Source: Allorhizobium sonneratiae
GTDB lineage: Bacteria; Pseudomonadota; Alphaproteobacteria; Rhizobiales; Rhizobiaceae
Assembly: GCF_023700755.1 (NCBI RefSeq)
Contig: NZ_JAMKOJ010000007.1
Span: 124,001 to 188,000 of the forward strand
Direction: 5' to 3'
Length of the DNA: 64,000 bases
Shown: positions 9,015 through 21,708 of the stretch, in pieces
Layout of the letters: each line of letters starts with the position of its first letter
Position numbering within the stretch: the stretch's first letter is position 1
Notes under the pieces: model-generated
What the model saw: the letters and a program-made list of their open reading frames with translations, nothing else
What the model was told of the DNA's origin: nothing
Database searches by the model: none
Program-made: the position numbers and the translations under genes

Positions 9015-12011
9015 TCAGCCGCCCAGGGCGTCTTCCAGGAAGGCTTCAAGCTGCGCGATGTGCTTGGACATCAGGCCGGTTGCCGGAGAGGCAGCGGCCG
9101 GACGGCCGGTATAGCGCACGCGCTGATACTTGGCGTCGATATGGGCGAGAACCCATTCCAGATAAGGATCGATGAAGGACCATGCCCCCATGTTCTTCGG
9201 CTCTTCCTGGCACCAGACCATCTCCGCATTGCGGAAGCGGGACAGTTCGTTGATCAGTGCCTTGGCCGGGAACGGATAGAGCTGTTCGATACGCAGCAGG
9301 TAGATGTCGTCGATGCCGCGCTTTTCGCGCTCTTCCAGCAGATCGTAATAGACCTTGCCGGTGCACATGACGACGCGGCGGATCTTGGCATCCTTCTGCA
9401 GCTTGATCGGGCCGTCCTTGATCATTTCCGCATCGTCCCACAGCAGACGGTGGAACGAGCTTTCGCCCGCCATGTCGGCCAGAGTGGACTGGGCGCGCTT
9501 GTGACGCAGCAGCGATTTCGGCGTCATCAGGATCAGCGGCTTGCGGAAATCGCGCTTCATCTGGCGACGCAGGATGTGGAAATAGTTGGCCGGCGTCGTG
9601 CAGTTGGCAACCTGCATATTGTCTTCGGCGCACATCTGCAGCCAGCGCTCCAGACGGGCGGAGGAATGTTCCGGGCCCTGACCTTCATAGCCATGCGGCA
9701 GAAGGCAGACGAGACCGGACATTCTGAGCCACTTGCGCTCACCCGAGGAGATGAACTGGTCGAAGACCACCTGAGCGCCGTTGGCGAAGTCGCCGAACTG
9801 GGCTTCCCACAGCGTCAGTGCATTCGGACGGGCCAGCGAATAGCCATATTCGAAGCCGAGCACGGCCTCTTCCGAGAGCATCGAATTGATGACCTCGTAG
9901 CGGGCCTGGTTCGGGGCGAGATTGGCAAGCGGAATGTAGCGCTCTTCGGTTTCCTGATCGTAGAGCACCGAATGGCGCTGCGAGAAGGTGCCGCGTTCGC
10001 AATCCTGACCGGAGAGACGGATTTTGTGGCCTTCGAGAACCAGCGAGCCGAAGGCGAAAGCTTCGGCCATGGCCCAGTCGATGCCTTCGCCGGTCTCGAC
10101 CATCTGGGCACGGTTTTCCATGAAGCGCTGGATGGTGCGGTGTGCCTTGAAGCCTTCGGGAATAGTGGAGAGCTTGCGACCGATCTCCTTCAGCGTCTTC
10201 ATCGGCACGGCAGTCTTGCCACGGCGCTGCTCATCGGCATTGTCAGCGGTGCGCAGACCGGACCATGCGCCGTCCAGCCAATCGGCCTTGTTCGGCTTGT
10301 ATGCCTGACCGGCCTCGAATTCCTGCTCCAGATTTGCACGCCAGTCGGCCCGCATCTTTTCGAATTCGGCTTCGCTCAGCAGGCCTTCGGCGATCAGACG
10401 GTCGGCATAAAGCTGGACGACGGTCTTGTGCGCGCGGATTTCCTTGTACATCTTCGGCTGGGTGAAGGACGGTTCATCGCCTTCATTATGGCCGAAGCGG
10501 CGATAGCAGAACATGTCCACGACCACCGGCTTGTGGAATTTCATGCGGAATTCGGTAGCGACCTTGGCAGCATAGACCACGGCTTCCGGATCATCGCCAT
10601 TGACGTGGAAGATTGGCGCTTCGATCATCTTGGCCACATCCGAGGGATAGGGCGAGGAGCGCGAGAAGGCCGGATTGGTGGTGAAACCGATCTGGTTGTT
10701 GATGATGAAATGCATGGTACCGGCCACGCGGTGGCCGCGCAGGCCGGAGAGGCCGAGAATTTCCGCCACGACGCCCTGACCGGCAAAGGCAGCATCGCCA
10801 TGGATCAAGAGTGGCAGAACCTTGGCGCGTTCCTTCAGCGGGATCACGTCGCCTTCCCAGACCTTGGCGAGCTGGTCCTGCTTGGCGCGGGCCTTGCCCA
10901 TGACCACCGGGTTGACGATTTCCAGATGTGACGGATTGGCCGTCAAAGACAGATGCACCTTGTTGCCATCAAACTCGCGGTCGGAAGAGGCGCCGAGGTG
11001 ATATTTCACGTCGCCGGAGCCTTCGACTTCGTCGGGCTTGAAGGAGCCGCCCTTGAATTCGTGGAAGACGGCGCGATGCGGCTTGTGCATCACATTGGTC
11101 AAAACGTTGAGACGACCGCGATGGGCCATGCCGAGCACGACTTCTTCCAGCCCGTCCTGACCGCCGCGCTTGATGATCTGTTCAAGCGCCGGGATCAGCG
11201 ATTCACCGCCATCGAGGCCGAAACGCTTGGTGCCCTTGTATTTCACATCGATGAACTGCTCGAAACCTTCGGCCTCGATCAGCTTGGAGAGGATGGCCTT
11301 CTTGCCTTCGGCGGTAAAATCGACGCCCTTGTCCGGGCCTTCGATGCGCTCCTGAATCCAGGCCTTTTCCTCCGGATTGGAGATATGCATGAATTCGACG
11401 CCGAGCGTGGTGCAATAGGTCCGCTCGAGAATGTCGATCATTTCCGGGATCGTGGCATATTCCAGACCCAGAACATTATCGATGAAGATCTTGCGGCCGT
11501 AATCGGCTTCGGTGAAGCCGTAATTGCTCGGCGACAGTTCGTTATAGTCTTCAACCGCCGTCGCAATGCCGAGGGGGTCGAGCTTGGCATGCAGATGGCC
11601 GCGCATGCGATAGGCGCGGATCATCATGATGGCGCGCACGCTGTCGCGGGTCGCCTGCAACACTTCCGTCTCGGAGACCGGCTTGCCGGTTGTGGCGGCC
11701 TGAGCCTCAGCCTTGTCCTTGACCTTCTTTTCGATGGCCTTTTCGACCTGACCCCAGTTTCCATCAAGCGCGGAAACGAGTTCACCGTTGGGCGTCATCG
11801 GCCAGTTTTTCTTTTTCCAGGAGGCGCCGCTTGCAGCCTTCTTTACATCGGCGGGATTGTCTCCCAGCGCCTTGAAGAAAGCCTGCCATTCAGCGGAGAC
11901 CGAATTTGGATCTTCTTCGTAGCGCGCATAAAGCTGCTCGATATAGATCGCGTTCGATCCGTCGAGGAAGGACGTGATCTGAAACTGCTCGTTGGCTTCT
12001 TGCCTTGCCAT
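9015..12011 (-). CDS. sucA: 2-oxoglutarate dehydrogenase E1 component
   Basis: Thiamine-diphosphate enzyme that decarboxylates 2-oxoglutarate and succinylates the E2 lipoyl group. At 998 residues it is about 60 longer than the E. coli enzyme, as in other alphaproteobacteria. Recognisable parts: the N-terminal E2-binding helix region with [16 protein letters not shown], the [11 protein letters not shown] motif (about 310), the ThDP-binding [19 protein letters not shown], the [16 protein letters not shown] segment, and the C-terminal pyrimidine-binding [17 protein letters not shown]. Start is ATG 12011. A 211-base gap with a hairpin separates it from sucD. Confidence 0.98.
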   Translation of the reverse strand: MARQEANEQFQITSFLDGSNAIYIEQLYARYEEDPNSVSAEWQAFFKALGDNPADVKKAASGASWKKKNWPMTPNGELVSALDGNWGQVEKAIEKKVKDKAEAQAATTGKPVSETEVLQATRDSVRAIMMIRAYRMRGHLHAKLDPLGIATAVEDYNELSPSNYGFTEADYGRKIFIDNVLGLEYATIPEMIDILERTYCTTLGVEFMHISNPEEKAWIQERIEGPDKGVDFTAEGKKAILSKLIEAEGFEQFIDVKYKGTKRFGLDGGESLIPALEQIIKRGGQDGLEEVVLGMAHRGRLNVLTNVMHKPHRAVFHEFKGGSFKPDEVEGSGDVKYHLGASSDREFDGNKVHLSLTANPSHLEIVNPVVMGKARAKQDQLAKVWEGDVIPLKERAKVLPLLIHGDAAFAGQGVVAEILGLSGLRGHRVAGTMHFIINNQIGFTTNPAFSRSSPYPSDVAKMIEAPIFHVNGDDPEAVVYAAKVATEFRMKFHKPVVVDMFCYRRFGHNEGDEPSFTQPKMYKEIRAHKTVVQLYADRLIAEGLLSEAEFEKMRADWRANLEQEFEAGQAYKPNKADWLDGAWSGLRTADNADEQRRGKTAVPMKTLKEIGRKLSTIPEGFKAHRTIQRFMENRAQMVETGEGIDWAMAEAFAFGSLVLEGHKIRLSGQDCERGTFSQRHSVLYDQETEERYIPLANLAPNQARYEVINSMLSEEAVLGFEYGYSLARPNALTLWEAQFGDFANGAQVVFDQFISSGERKWLRMSGLVCLLPHGYEGQGPEHSSARLERWLQMCAEDNMQVANCTTPANYFHILRRQMKRDFRKPLILMTPKSLLRHKRAQSTLADMAGESSFHRLLWDDAEMIKDGPIKLQKDAKIRRVVMCTGKVYYDLLEEREKRGIDDIYLLRIEQLYPFPAKALINELSRFRNAEMVWCQEEPKNMGAWSFIDPYLEWVLAHIDAKYQRVRYTGRPAAASPATGLMSKHIAQLEAFLEDALGG

Positions 12012-12179
12012 GGTTTTCTGCGGGCTCCAAAGCCCGCCTCCCGACTTGTGGTCATACCGAATTTTCGGCTTTACGCATATTCCAGCCGAGGCTTGCGCGT
12101 CGCTGGTGGATGGAGATCTGTTCCATCATGTCATTTCGACGGTTGTGCGCCAAAGCGCGCCGGTGTCAAAATCGTCGTT

Positions 12180-12206
12180 ACAGGCGGGCATTTTATACCC
12201 GCCTGT
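12180..12206 (-). other. Hairpin between sucD and sucA
   Basis: Perfect 9-bp stem ACAGGCGGG (12180-12188) and CCCGCCTGT (12198-12206) with a nine-base AT-rich loop, 16 bases after the sucD stop. In the minus direction no U tract follows (TAACGACG comes next); CTTTTC follows on the plus strand instead. So it reads as an intercistronic processing or stability element. The remaining 170 bases to sucA probably hold the sucA leader. Confidence 0.6.
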
Positions 12207-12222
12207 CTTTTCATCAGGTCGT

Positions 12223-13125
12223 TCAGCCCTTCAGGACTTCAACCAGCGTCTTGCCAAGACGGGCCGGGGACGGCGACACCTTGATGCCGGCGGCTTCCAT
12301 GGCCGCGATCTTGGATTCGGCATCACCCTTGCCACCGGACACCACAGCACCGGCATGACCCATGGTGCGGCCCTTCGGCGCGGTTCGGCCTGCGATGAAG
12401 CCGGCCATCGGCTTCTTGCGGCCCTTCTTGGCTTCGTCGATCAGGAACTGGGCGGCGTCTTCTTCCGCCGAACCGCCGATTTCACCGATCATGATGATCG
12501 AGGTCGTGGCTTCGTCGGCGAGGAACATTTCCAGCACGTCGATGAATTCCGTGCCCTTGACCGGATCGCCGCCGATGCCGACAGCCGTGGTCTGGCCAAG
12601 ACCTTCATTCGAGGTCTGGAACACGGCTTCATAGGTCAGCGTGCCGGAGCGCGAGACGATGCCGACCGAACCCTTGCGGAAGATGGAGCCCGGCATAATG
12701 CCGATCTTGCATTCTTCCGGTGTCAGGATGCCCGGGCAATTGGGGCCGAGCAGGCGCGACTTGGATTTTTCCAGCCTGGCCTTGACGCGGACCATGTCCA
12801 TCACCGGAATGCCTTCGGTGATGCAGGTGATGAAGGGAATTTCCGCGTCAATCGCCTCAATGATGGCGTCTGCTGCACCCGCCGGCGGAACATAGATCAC
12901 GGATGCGTCGGCACCGGTCTTTTCCTTGGCTTCTGCAACAGTTGCAAAGATCGGCAGGGTTTCGCCCTTGGAGCCGGTCCAGTTTTCGCCACCCTTCTTA
13001 GGGTGAATACCGCCGACCATCTGCGTGCCGTAATAGGCCAGCGCCTGTTCGGTGTGGAAAGTTCCGGTCTTGCCGGTCAGGCCCTGTACGAGGACCTTTG
13101 TGTTCTTGTTGACGAGAATCGACAT
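12223..13125 (-). CDS. sucD: Succinyl-CoA synthetase (ADP-forming), alpha subunit
   Basis: Alpha subunit of the TCA enzyme that makes ATP from succinyl-CoA. The 300-residue product has the CoA-binding Rossmann domain ([20 protein letters not shown], about 12-31) and [10 protein letters not shown]. The phosphorylated active-site histidine lies in [16 protein letters not shown] near the C terminus. It starts 18 bases after the sucC stop on the same strand and is clearly cotranscribed with it. Confidence 0.98.
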   Translation of the reverse strand: MSILVNKNTKVLVQGLTGKTGTFHTEQALAYYGTQMVGGIHPKKGGENWTGSKGETLPIFATVAEAKEKTGADASVIYVPPAGAADAIIEAIDAEIPFITCITEGIPVMDMVRVKARLEKSKSRLLGPNCPGILTPEECKIGIMPGSIFRKGSVGIVSRSGTLTYEAVFQTSNEGLGQTTAVGIGGDPVKGTEFIDVLEMFLADEATTSIIMIGEIGGSAEEDAAQFLIDEAKKGRKKPMAGFIAGRTAPKGRTMGHAGAVVSGGKGDAESKIAAMEAAGIKVSPSPARLGKTLVEVLKG

Positions 13126-13143
13126 ATCTTGCGGTCCCTCAAA

Positions 13144-14337
<1,194 letters not shown>

Positions 14338-14382
14338 CGTCTGGTCCTATCGTTGGGCCTTAGATTGAAACATAAACGTCAA

Positions 14383-14418
14383 ACACTGGCGAAGGCCGTT
14401 TCCAGCCTTCGCCAGTGT
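14383..14418 (-). other. 14-bp hairpin between mdh and sucC
   Basis: Perfect stem ACACTGGCGAAGGC (14383-14396) and GCCTTCGCCAGTGT (14405-14418) with an eight-base loop, starting 12 bases after the mdh stop. After the stem on the minus strand only TT follows, so there is no true U tract. It is the strongest of the intercistronic hairpins in this operon and could set the mdh to suc ratio by partial termination or by protecting the mdh mRNA. Confidence 0.7.
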
Positions 14419-14430
14419 GCGCGTGAGGAA

Positions 14431-15528
<1,098 letters not shown>

Positions 15529-15580
15529 CTATAATTTTCTTACGTAAAGGTAAGAATTTAAGTCACGAATTCTTCACACT

Positions 15581-16735
15581 TCAGTGCTCCTGCATCTTTT
15601 CGCCGAGATAGTCGGCGCTGCGCATCTCGAAAAGGCGCGATGCCGTTCGGTCGAACTCGAAGCCTTCCGTACCCTTTTTCTCGGTGAGCAGGGCCTCCGG
15701 CTCAGCAGCGGCACTGGCATGCAGACGGATATGATGGTCGTAGAGCGTGTCGATCAAAATGATGAAGCGCTTGGTCTCATTGCGCTTTGCCGGGCCAAGC
15801 AGAGGAATGCGGTCAACGAACAGCGTGTCGAAACGATTGGCGATGGCGATGAAATCGCTGGCTCCAAGCGGCTGTTCGCACAGATCGCGAAAGCTGAACC
15901 GGGCGATACGGTCAACGCTGCGGGGAACGGTGATGGAGCGGCCTTTCATCGGTATGTCCATAGGCTGTTCCGGTTTGCCCTGGGTCAGAACCTGCCATGC
16001 ATGATCCATCTCTCGTTCCGTTTGCGGCGTCAGCGGCGACAGATAGACCGGCAGGCGTTGCATTTTTTCCAGCCGATAGTCGCGAGGGGAATCGAGTGAC
16101 AAAACCTCGACATGCTGTTTCAGCAACCCGATAAACGGCACGAACAGGCCTCGATTGAGTCCGTCCGGGTAAAGATTGTCCGGTTCGACATTGGAGGTTG
16201 CCACCAGAATGCAGCCGCGGGCAAACAGTTCCGTAAACAGTCGCGACAGGATCATCGCATCGGCAATATCGGTGACGGTAAACTCATCGAAACACAGAAG
16301 GGTGGCCTCATCGCAAAGTTGTTCGGCCACAGGGGGCACGGGATCGGCCTGTTTGGTCTCCCCGGCCTTGAGTTTTTGCCGATGGGCATGAATACGGCTA
16401 TGCACATCCGCCATGAATTCGTGAAAATGCGCTCGTCGCTTTTTCTCGATCGGGGCGAGTTTGAAGAACAGGTCCATCAGCATGGTCTTGCCGCGCCCGA
16501 CGCTGCCATGCACGTAAAGACCCTGAACAGGGGAGGTTTCAGAGCGGCGCTTGGCAAAAATCCAGCCAAGCGCCGACGACTTGCGCGCCGGTTTCTGAGC
16601 CTTGAGATCGAGCAGGATGCGGTCGAGATGATCGGCCACCATCATTTGCGCCGGATCGGACATCAATGCACCGGACTGTGTAAGAGCCTGCAATTCCTCG
16701 CGGACGCTTGAACCATAAGCAGGCACGATCGGCAT
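15581..16735 (-). CDS. zapE: Cell division protein ZapE (AFG1-type ATPase)
   Basis: AFG1/ZapE-family P-loop ATPase; in E. coli it acts at the Z-ring during low-oxygen or stress growth, and in mitochondria AFG1 helps quality control of respiratory complexes. The 384-residue product shows Walker A in LYVHGSVGRGKTMLMDLFF (about 76-94), the family motif RAHFHEFMADVHSRIH, and Walker B LLCFDEFTVTDIADAM, followed by LVATSNVEPDNLYPDGL. It lies directly upstream of mdh, as in other rhizobia, but a terminator stands between them. Confidence 0.94.
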   Translation of the reverse strand: MPIVPAYGSSVREELQALTQSGALMSDPAQMMVADHLDRILLDLKAQKPARKSSALGWIFAKRRSETSPVQGLYVHGSVGRGKTMLMDLFFKLAPIEKKRRAHFHEFMADVHSRIHAHRQKLKAGETKQADPVPPVAEQLCDEATLLCFDEFTVTDIADAMILSRLFTELFARGCILVATSNVEPDNLYPDGLNRGLFVPFIGLLKQHVEVLSLDSPRDYRLEKMQRLPVYLSPLTPQTEREMDHAWQVLTQGKPEQPMDIPMKGRSITVPRSVDRIARFSFRDLCEQPLGASDFIAIANRFDTLFVDRIPLLGPAKRNETKRFIILIDTLYDHHIRLHASAAAEPEALLTEKKGTEGFEFDRTASRLFEMRSADYLGEKMQEH

Positions 16736-16775
16736 TCTGTAACTCCGGCATGATCGACAGGTGAAAGGTCATTCT

Positions 16776-16809
16776 CAAAAGAAAAGCCAGACCTTTTTGG
16801 GGTTCTGGC
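16776..16809 (-). terminator. Intrinsic terminator of the Omp19-like gene
   Basis: Stem GCCAGA (16786-16791) and TCTGGC (16804-16809), with inner CC/GG pairs around an A-rich loop. On the minus strand TTTTCTTTTG follows. It lies 84 bases past the stop of the Omp19-like gene and before zapE. Confidence 0.7.
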
Positions 16810-16892
16810 ATCTCTTTGCTTATTCCTGTTGCGTCTTTGCGTCCGCCGCCCCGTTGACGGGTAGCGACGGGATATACATCGGCATGAGTCGA

Positions 16893-17420
16893 TTACCGGC
16901 TCAGGCTGATCGGCTGACCGGCGCTGGTCGTACCAGAAAAATTGTTATCGGCCATCTTGTAGAGCGTGCCGATGACATTTCCGTCACGATCTTTGAGCTG
17001 CAATTGCTTGTTGGCCACATCCCAAGCGCCCATTGTGGTCAGCGGGCCGACGCAGCCTCGTGTGCCGCCGCGCGAACCGCCACCGAGATTGGTCAGCGTC
17101 AGGAACATATCGCAGCTTGTCGCGCCGCTTGTCACATGCCAGCTACCGACCAGCTGATCCTTGGTGAAATCCTGAGCCGTGGCCGGGGCTCCGGCATTCG
17201 GTGTCAAGGCTGCAGATTGCTGCTGTGTGGCAGGTGCTGTGGGAAACTGCGATGATGAAGCGCCTGGAGGCGGCAACTGGCTGGACTGAACATTGGGAAC
17301 AGGCTGCGCTGCCAGAGGCGGCAATGAAGATGAACCGTAATCGCTTGACGTCCGCTGGCAGCCGGTCAACGCCATGATGACAAACAAGCCCGTCGCCGCA
17401 AGTTTCAGTTTCATTTTCAT
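16893..17420 (-). CDS. Outer-membrane lipoprotein of the Omp19 / Inh protease-inhibitor family
   Basis: 175 residues with a lipoprotein signal ending in ALTG-C21 (cleavage before Cys21). A Ser/Pro/Gln-rich spacer (25-85) comes next. The C-terminal beta-barrel domain of the AprI/Inh type begins at DQLVGSWHV and contains a disulfide-type pair in ATSCDMFL and GTRGCVGPL. Brucella Omp19 has this layout and inhibits host and lysosomal proteases; here that role is inference. An alternative start two codons downstream gives the same signal. It is monocistronic, with a terminator after it. Confidence 0.82.
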   Translation of the reverse strand: MKMKLKLAATGLFVIMALTGCQRTSSDYGSSSLPPLAAQPVPNVQSSQLPPPGASSSQFPTAPATQQQSAALTPNAGAPATAQDFTKDQLVGSWHVTSGATSCDMFLTLTNLGGGSRGGTRGCVGPLTTMGAWDVANKQLQLKDRDGNVIGTLYKMADNNFSGTTSAGQPISLSR

Positions 17421-17503
17421 ACTCCCGGTTGCCTGATTTTTGAAAGCCTGTGCCGTGAACGGGAAAAAATTAGCGTCAAGACCAGGACCAAATCAAGGAA
17501 ATA

Positions 17504-17560
17504 AGGCAAAAGCACTGCCTGAAACAGAAAAGACTGTATCAGGATGGTGCGCTTTTGCCT
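17504..17560 (-). terminator. Long imperfect hairpin downstream of sdhB
   Basis: Outer arms AGGCAAAAGC (17504-17513) and GCTTTTGCCT (17551-17560) pair perfectly, with further pairing inside (GCCTGA with TCAGGA). It lies 60 bases after the sdhB stop. On the minus strand the stem is followed by TATTTCC, a weak U tract, so it is the probable end of the sdhCDAB transcript. Confidence 0.6.
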
Positions 17561-17620
17561 CAAAATTTTGTGAGCCGCCAGCCTTTTGATTTGCAACAGG
17601 GCTGGCGGCGACAGGGCCGA

Positions 17621-18400
17621 TCAGAGGCGGCGCTCAACCATCATCTTCTTGATCTCGGCAATGGCCTTTGCCGGATTGAGACCCTTCGGACAGGCCTGCG
17701 CGCAGTTCATGATGGTGTGGCAACGGTAAAGCCGGAAGGGATCTTCCAGATTGTCGAGACGTTCACCCTTGGCCTCGTCTCTGGAATCGATCAGCCAGCG
17801 ATAGGCCTGCAGCAGAACGGCGGGACCGAGATAACGGTCGCCGTTCCACCAGTAACTCGGACAGGAGGTCGAGCAGCAGGCGCAGAGAATGCATTCATAA
17901 AGACCGTCAAGCTTCAGGCGGTCCTCATGGCTCTGCTTCCATTCCTTGGCCGGTGTCGGCGAGACCGTTTTCAGCCAGGGCTCAATTGAACGGTGCTGGG
18001 CGTAGAAATTGGTCAGATCCGGCACAAGATCCTTGACCACCGGCATATGCGGCAGCGGATAGATCTTCACCGTGCCGTTGACCTCATCCATGCCCTTGGT
18101 GCAGGCCAGCGTGTTGGTGCCGTCGATATTCATGGCGCAGGAGCCGCAAATGCCTTCGCGGCAGGAACGACGGAAGGTCAGGGTCGGATCGATCTTGTTC
18201 TTGATGTAGAGCAGGGCGTCCAGCACCATCGGGCCGCAATCGTCCGTATCGACATAATAGGTGTCGATGCTGGGATTGTCGCCATCATCCGGGCTCCAGC
18301 GATAGATGCGGTATTCGCGCAGGTTCTTGGCGCCTGCCGGTTTCGGCCAGACCTTGCCGGGCTTGACCTGAGAATTCTTAGGTAGAGCGAGTTCAACCAT
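17621..18400 (-). CDS. sdhB: Succinate dehydrogenase iron-sulfur subunit
   Basis: Carries electrons from SdhA flavin to the quinone site through three clusters. The 259-residue product has the 2Fe-2S ligands [15 protein letters not shown] plus a following NTLAC (about 75-95), the 4Fe-4S set [16 protein letters not shown] (about 168-183), and the 3Fe-4S set [17 protein letters not shown] (about 228-244). It is last in sdhCDAB, 15 bases after sdhA. Confidence 0.98.
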   Translation of the reverse strand: MVELALPKNSQVKPGKVWPKPAGAKNLREYRIYRWSPDDGDNPSIDTYYVDTDDCGPMVLDALLYIKNKIDPTLTFRRSCREGICGSCAMNIDGTNTLACTKGMDEVNGTVKIYPLPHMPVVKDLVPDLTNFYAQHRSIEPWLKTVSPTPAKEWKQSHEDRLKLDGLYECILCACCSTSCPSYWWNGDRYLGPAVLLQAYRWLIDSRDEAKGERLDNLEDPFRLYRCHTIMNCAQACPKGLNPAKAIAEIKKMMVERRL

Positions 18401-18415
18401 GTTTTTATCCTCAAA

Positions 18416-20272
18416 TCAGTAGACGCGGGCCTTGGGCGCGATCTTCTTCGGATCGATGCCGTCTGCGATCAGCTCGGTGTGAACCGGACGGTAATCCAGC
18501 TTCACTTCACCAGCCTCGCTGACCCAGGCGAGTGTATGCTTGCGCCAGTTTTCATCGTCGCGACCGGCGAAAGGACCGTCCTTGTAGTCTTCGCGGGCAT
18601 GCGCGCCGCGGCTTTCCTTGCGGGCTTCCGCCCCGAAGACCGTAGTGATGGCGTTCGGCATCAGATTGTGCAGTTCCAGCGTTTCGACCAGATCGGAATT
18701 CCAGATCATCGAGCGGTCGGAGACCTTGATGTCCTTCATTTCACTCCAGATGGCCGAGAGCCGCTGGCAGCCGCTTTCGAGCGATTCCTGCGTACGGAAG
18801 ACGGCTGCGTCTTCCTGCATGGCGCGCTGCATCTTGTCGCGCAGCACGGCGGTCGGCGTCGATCCCTTTGCATGGCGGATGGCGTCGAACCGGTCCATGA
18901 TCCGGTCGCAGGCAGCCGTATTCAGGGCCGGGATCGGTGATGCACGGTCGATGACTTCGGCGGCGCGGATGGCGGCGGCGCGGCCAAAGACCACGAGGTC
19001 GATCAGCGAGTTGGAGCCAAGGCGGTTTGCCCCGTGCACCGAGGCGCAACCGGCTTCGCCCACAGCCATCAGGCCGGGGGCAATACGTTCCGGGTTCTGG
19101 CTGTCGGCATTGAGCACCTCACCCCAATAGTTGGTCGGGATGCCGCCCATATTGTAATGCACCGTCGGCAGAACCGGGATCGGCTCGCGGGTCACGTCGA
19201 CGCCGGCAAAAATCCGCGCACTTTCGGAAATGCCCGGCAGGCGCTCATGCAGAACCGCCGGATCGAGATGGTCAAGATGCAGGAAGATGTGATCCTTGTT
19301 CTTGCCAACGCCGCGACCTTCGCGGATTTCCATGGTCATGCAGCGCGAGACGACGTCACGCGAGGCAAGATCCTTGGCGGAAGGCGCGTAACGCTCCATG
19401 AAGCGCTCGCCTTCGGAATTGACCAGATAGCCGCCTTCGCCGCGCGCGCCTTCGGTGATCAGACAGCCTGCGCCATAGATGCCGGTCGGGTGGAACTGAA
19501 CGAATTCCATGTCCTGAAGCGGCAGTCCGGCGCGGGCAACCATGCCGCCACCGTCGCCGGTGCAGGTATGGGCCGAGGTGGCGGAGAAATAGGCGCGGCC
19601 ATATCCGCCGGTTGCCAGCACCACCATCTTGGCGGTGAAGCGGTGAATGGTGCCGTCATCGAGGTTCCAGGCAACAACCCCGGTGCAGCGGCCATCATCC
19701 GACATGATCAGGTCGAGGGCGAAATATTCGATGAAGAATTCGGCATTGTGCTTCAGCGACTGACCATAGAGCGTGTGCAGAATGGCGTGGCCGGTTCGGT
19801 CGGCGGCAGCACAGGTGCGCTGTACCGGCGGGCCTTCGCCGTAATTCTGCATGTGACCGCCGAAGGGACGCTGATAGATCTTGCCTTCCTCATTGCGGGA
19901 GAAGGGCACGCCGTAATGTTCCAGCTCATAGACGGCCTTGGGCGCTTCCATGGCGAGATACTGCATGGCGTCGACGTCGCCGAGCCAGTCGGAGCCTTTG
20001 ACGGTGTCGTAAAGATGCCACTGCCAGCAGTCAGGCGTCATGTTGGTCAGCGAGGCGGCAATGCCGCCCTGGGCTGCAACCGTGTGGGAGCGGGTGGGGA
20101 AAACCTTGGTGATGCAGGCGGTCTTGAAGCCCTGTTCGGCCATGCCGAGTGTGGCGCGCAGGCCTGCGCCGCCGGCCCCGACAACAACCACGTCATAGGC
20201 GTGGTCAACATAGGTATAGGCTTTGCCCGACTGGGCAGGACCGTTTTGTGCGGAAGAAGCTGTCGATGCCAT
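18416..20272 (-). CDS. sdhA: Succinate dehydrogenase flavoprotein subunit
   Basis: Oxidises succinate to fumarate with covalently bound FAD. In the 618-residue product, the FAD dinucleotide motif [19 protein letters not shown] lies near residue 30 and the FAD-linked histidine in [11 protein letters not shown]. Active-site segments are [12 protein letters not shown] and [19 protein letters not shown]. Start ATG 20272 lies four bases after the sdhD stop, and sdhB follows at 15 bases. Confidence 0.98.
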   Translation of the reverse strand: MASTASSAQNGPAQSGKAYTYVDHAYDVVVVGAGGAGLRATLGMAEQGFKTACITKVFPTRSHTVAAQGGIAASLTNMTPDCWQWHLYDTVKGSDWLGDVDAMQYLAMEAPKAVYELEHYGVPFSRNEEGKIYQRPFGGHMQNYGEGPPVQRTCAAADRTGHAILHTLYGQSLKHNAEFFIEYFALDLIMSDDGRCTGVVAWNLDDGTIHRFTAKMVVLATGGYGRAYFSATSAHTCTGDGGGMVARAGLPLQDMEFVQFHPTGIYGAGCLITEGARGEGGYLVNSEGERFMERYAPSAKDLASRDVVSRCMTMEIREGRGVGKNKDHIFLHLDHLDPAVLHERLPGISESARIFAGVDVTREPIPVLPTVHYNMGGIPTNYWGEVLNADSQNPERIAPGLMAVGEAGCASVHGANRLGSNSLIDLVVFGRAAAIRAAEVIDRASPIPALNTAACDRIMDRFDAIRHAKGSTPTAVLRDKMQRAMQEDAAVFRTQESLESGCQRLSAIWSEMKDIKVSDRSMIWNSDLVETLELHNLMPNAITTVFGAEARKESRGAHAREDYKDGPFAGRDDENWRKHTLAWVSEAGEVKLDYRPVHTELIADGIDPKKIAPKARVY

Positions 20273-20276
20273 GGTC

Positions 20277-20657
20277 TTATCCTACAAACGCGATCTTCAG
20301 GATGGCGAAAAGACAGAGCCCGCCAACCAGCGTCACGAAAAATGTGTTGAGCATCAGGACGATCATGCGCGGGATTTCCGCATGCACATAGTCCGAAATG
20401 ATTTCCTGCATGCCGATCTTCATATGGATCAGCGATGAGATGACGACGAGGCCCATAATCACGGCAACAACCGGATGGGACAGCGCCGAGACGACGTCCT
20501 CATAGGGGGCGCCTGCATAGATCAGCATGAAGAAGATGAAGAACAGCAGAAGCGGCACATTGGCCACGGCTGTCAGGCGCTGACGCCAGAAATGTTCCGT
20601 GCCGTCCTTGGCGGAGCCGAGGCCGCGAACCTTGCCGAGAGGGGTGCGCATATCCAT
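20277..20657 (-). CDS. sdhD: Succinate dehydrogenase membrane anchor subunit SdhD
   Basis: 126 residues with three hydrophobic helices (about 32-52, 57-78, 98-121), which anchor SdhAB and form the quinone and heme b site with SdhC. The opening [20 protein letters not shown] and the helix-2 end [15 protein letters not shown], with conserved Asp-Tyr and histidines, match alphaproteobacterial SdhD. It lies ten bases after sdhC and four before sdhA. Confidence 0.93.
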   Translation of the reverse strand: MDMRTPLGKVRGLGSAKDGTEHFWRQRLTAVANVPLLLFFIFFMLIYAGAPYEDVVSALSHPVVAVIMGLVVISSLIHMKIGMQEIISDYVHAEIPRMIVLMLNTFFVTLVGGLCLFAILKIAFVG

Positions 20658-20667
20658 GAGGGCCTCC

Positions 20668-21060
20668 TTAGCGAATGATCAGCGCGACGATCCAGACCAG
20701 AACGGTCAGACCGGCGGAAACAACAATGAGCCCCTTGGCGAGACGGGTGTTGAAATGCTTTTCCAGCCCATAGCCAAGGTCCCACATGAAATGGCGCATT
20801 CCGCCCAGCATGTGATGGATCAGCGCCCAGCTGAAGCCGAACAGCACGATCCTGCCGATAAAAGTGCCCATGAACCAGGACACGTAATTGTAATAATCCG
20901 CCCCGACCGATGCTGCGATCAGCCACCAGGCGACCAGCAGCGTGCCGACATAAAGAGCGCCGCCGGTAATGCGGTGGATGATGGACATCGCCATCGTCGG
21001 GATGAATTTGTAGATTTGCAGATGCGGCGACAAAGGCCGTTGTTTTGTCACATTCGCCAT
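20668..21060 (-). CDS. sdhC: Succinate dehydrogenase cytochrome b556 subunit SdhC
   Basis: 130 residues from ATG 21060, chosen because [18 protein letters not shown] is the family start; the extra 15 codons upstream are not. [11 protein letters not shown] and SIIHRITGG form the quinone-site signature, and [15 protein letters not shown] in the last loop holds the heme-ligating histidine. It has three membrane helices and is the first gene of sdhCDAB, so the promoter must lie in the 300-base gap upstream. Confidence 0.95.
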   Translation of the reverse strand: MANVTKQRPLSPHLQIYKFIPTMAMSIIHRITGGALYVGTLLVAWWLIAASVGADYYNYVSWFMGTFIGRIVLFGFSWALIHHMLGGMRHFMWDLGYGLEKHFNTRLAKGLIVVSAGLTVLVWIVALIIR

Positions 21061-21366
21061 CTCGTCCTCACGGCGTTTCTGTGCGGACCACTTTTGGGCC
21101 CCCACGCTGATATAGGGCGCAACTTTGCGCAGTGCAGTGCGTCATCTTGGACCTTTAATCGCCTCATTGATCAAGGACAAGGCAGTTTTGCCAACCAGTG
21201 TTATTTTAATCGATTGGCATTGTGCGGTGCGGCTCAAGAGCGTCCGGCTGGGAGGTTAGGGAGAATTCCTTAAGAAAAACGATAGGATAGGCGTCAGGCA
21301 GATTGATTTTCGCAAAAAAGAGGTTAATCTTTCATTAACCATACTCTTGTTGCGGGAAAAACCGTG
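21061..21366. promoter_or_regulatory. Divergent promoter region of sdhC and a small secreted protein
   Basis: This 306-base gap separates sdhC (minus) from a plus-strand gene. I see a small palindrome GCGCAA/TTGCGC near 21126-21140 close to sdhC, and a perfect CtrA-type box near the plus-strand gene, listed separately. No coding frame, terminator or convincing -35/-10 pair for sdhC could be fixed by eye. Confidence 0.4.
21322..21340 (+). promoter_or_regulatory. CtrA-type binding site
   Basis: GGTTAAT (21322-21328), five bases, ATTAACC (21334-21340): a perfect inverted repeat that also fits the CtrA consensus exactly as TTAA (21324-21327), seven bases, TTAACC (21335-21340). It lies 27 bases before the start codon of the small secreted protein. 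CtrA is the cell-cycle response regulator of alphaproteobacteria; binding here is inference from the motif. Confidence 0.55.
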
Positions 21367-21696
21367 ATGTCCCTGCCGTTGTCTGCCGTCAAAAGAATTC
21401 TGGTTTTCGCCGCAGCAATCCTGCCGGGTTTTGCCGGTGCAGTTCCGGCATTTGCCGGCAATTCCGTGGTGAGAATTTCGTCTTCCCATCATGGTGCTGG
21501 CAATTCGATCATCGGATTTCGGGTGAAGGGCGGCACTTATGTCGTGCCGGTTTCAGCCTTTGGCTGTGACGAGCCTGCCGCTGCGGATCAGGCGGTTCTG
21601 GCGCCGAAAGCCACGGTGATTGATGTGGCAAGCCTGATGGAAGACCGCCACTGCGAAGACGCATATGGTGTGTGCGTCCTGCGCCCATCCCATTGA
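21367..21696 (+). CDS. Small secreted protein of unknown function
   Basis: 109 residues from ATG 21367 (a GTG one codon earlier is possible). The N terminus is a classic signal peptide: KR, a hydrophobic core, then VPAFA-GNS, with cleavage near residue 30. The mature part of about 80 residues has four cysteines (FGCDEP, HCEDAYGVC and one near the signal end is absent, so at least three are clear) and no family I recognise. GGGA nine bases upstream can serve as ribosome binding site. It is isolated between sdhC and the methyltransferase and has a CtrA-type box directly upstream. Confidence 0.65.
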   Translation: MSLPLSAVKRILVFAAAILPGFAGAVPAFAGNSVVRISSSHHGAGNSIIGFRVKGGTYVVPVSAFGCDEPAAADQAVLAPKATVIDVASLMEDRHCEDAYGVCVLRPSH

Positions 21697-21708
21697 AAAT
21701 ACTTTGAT

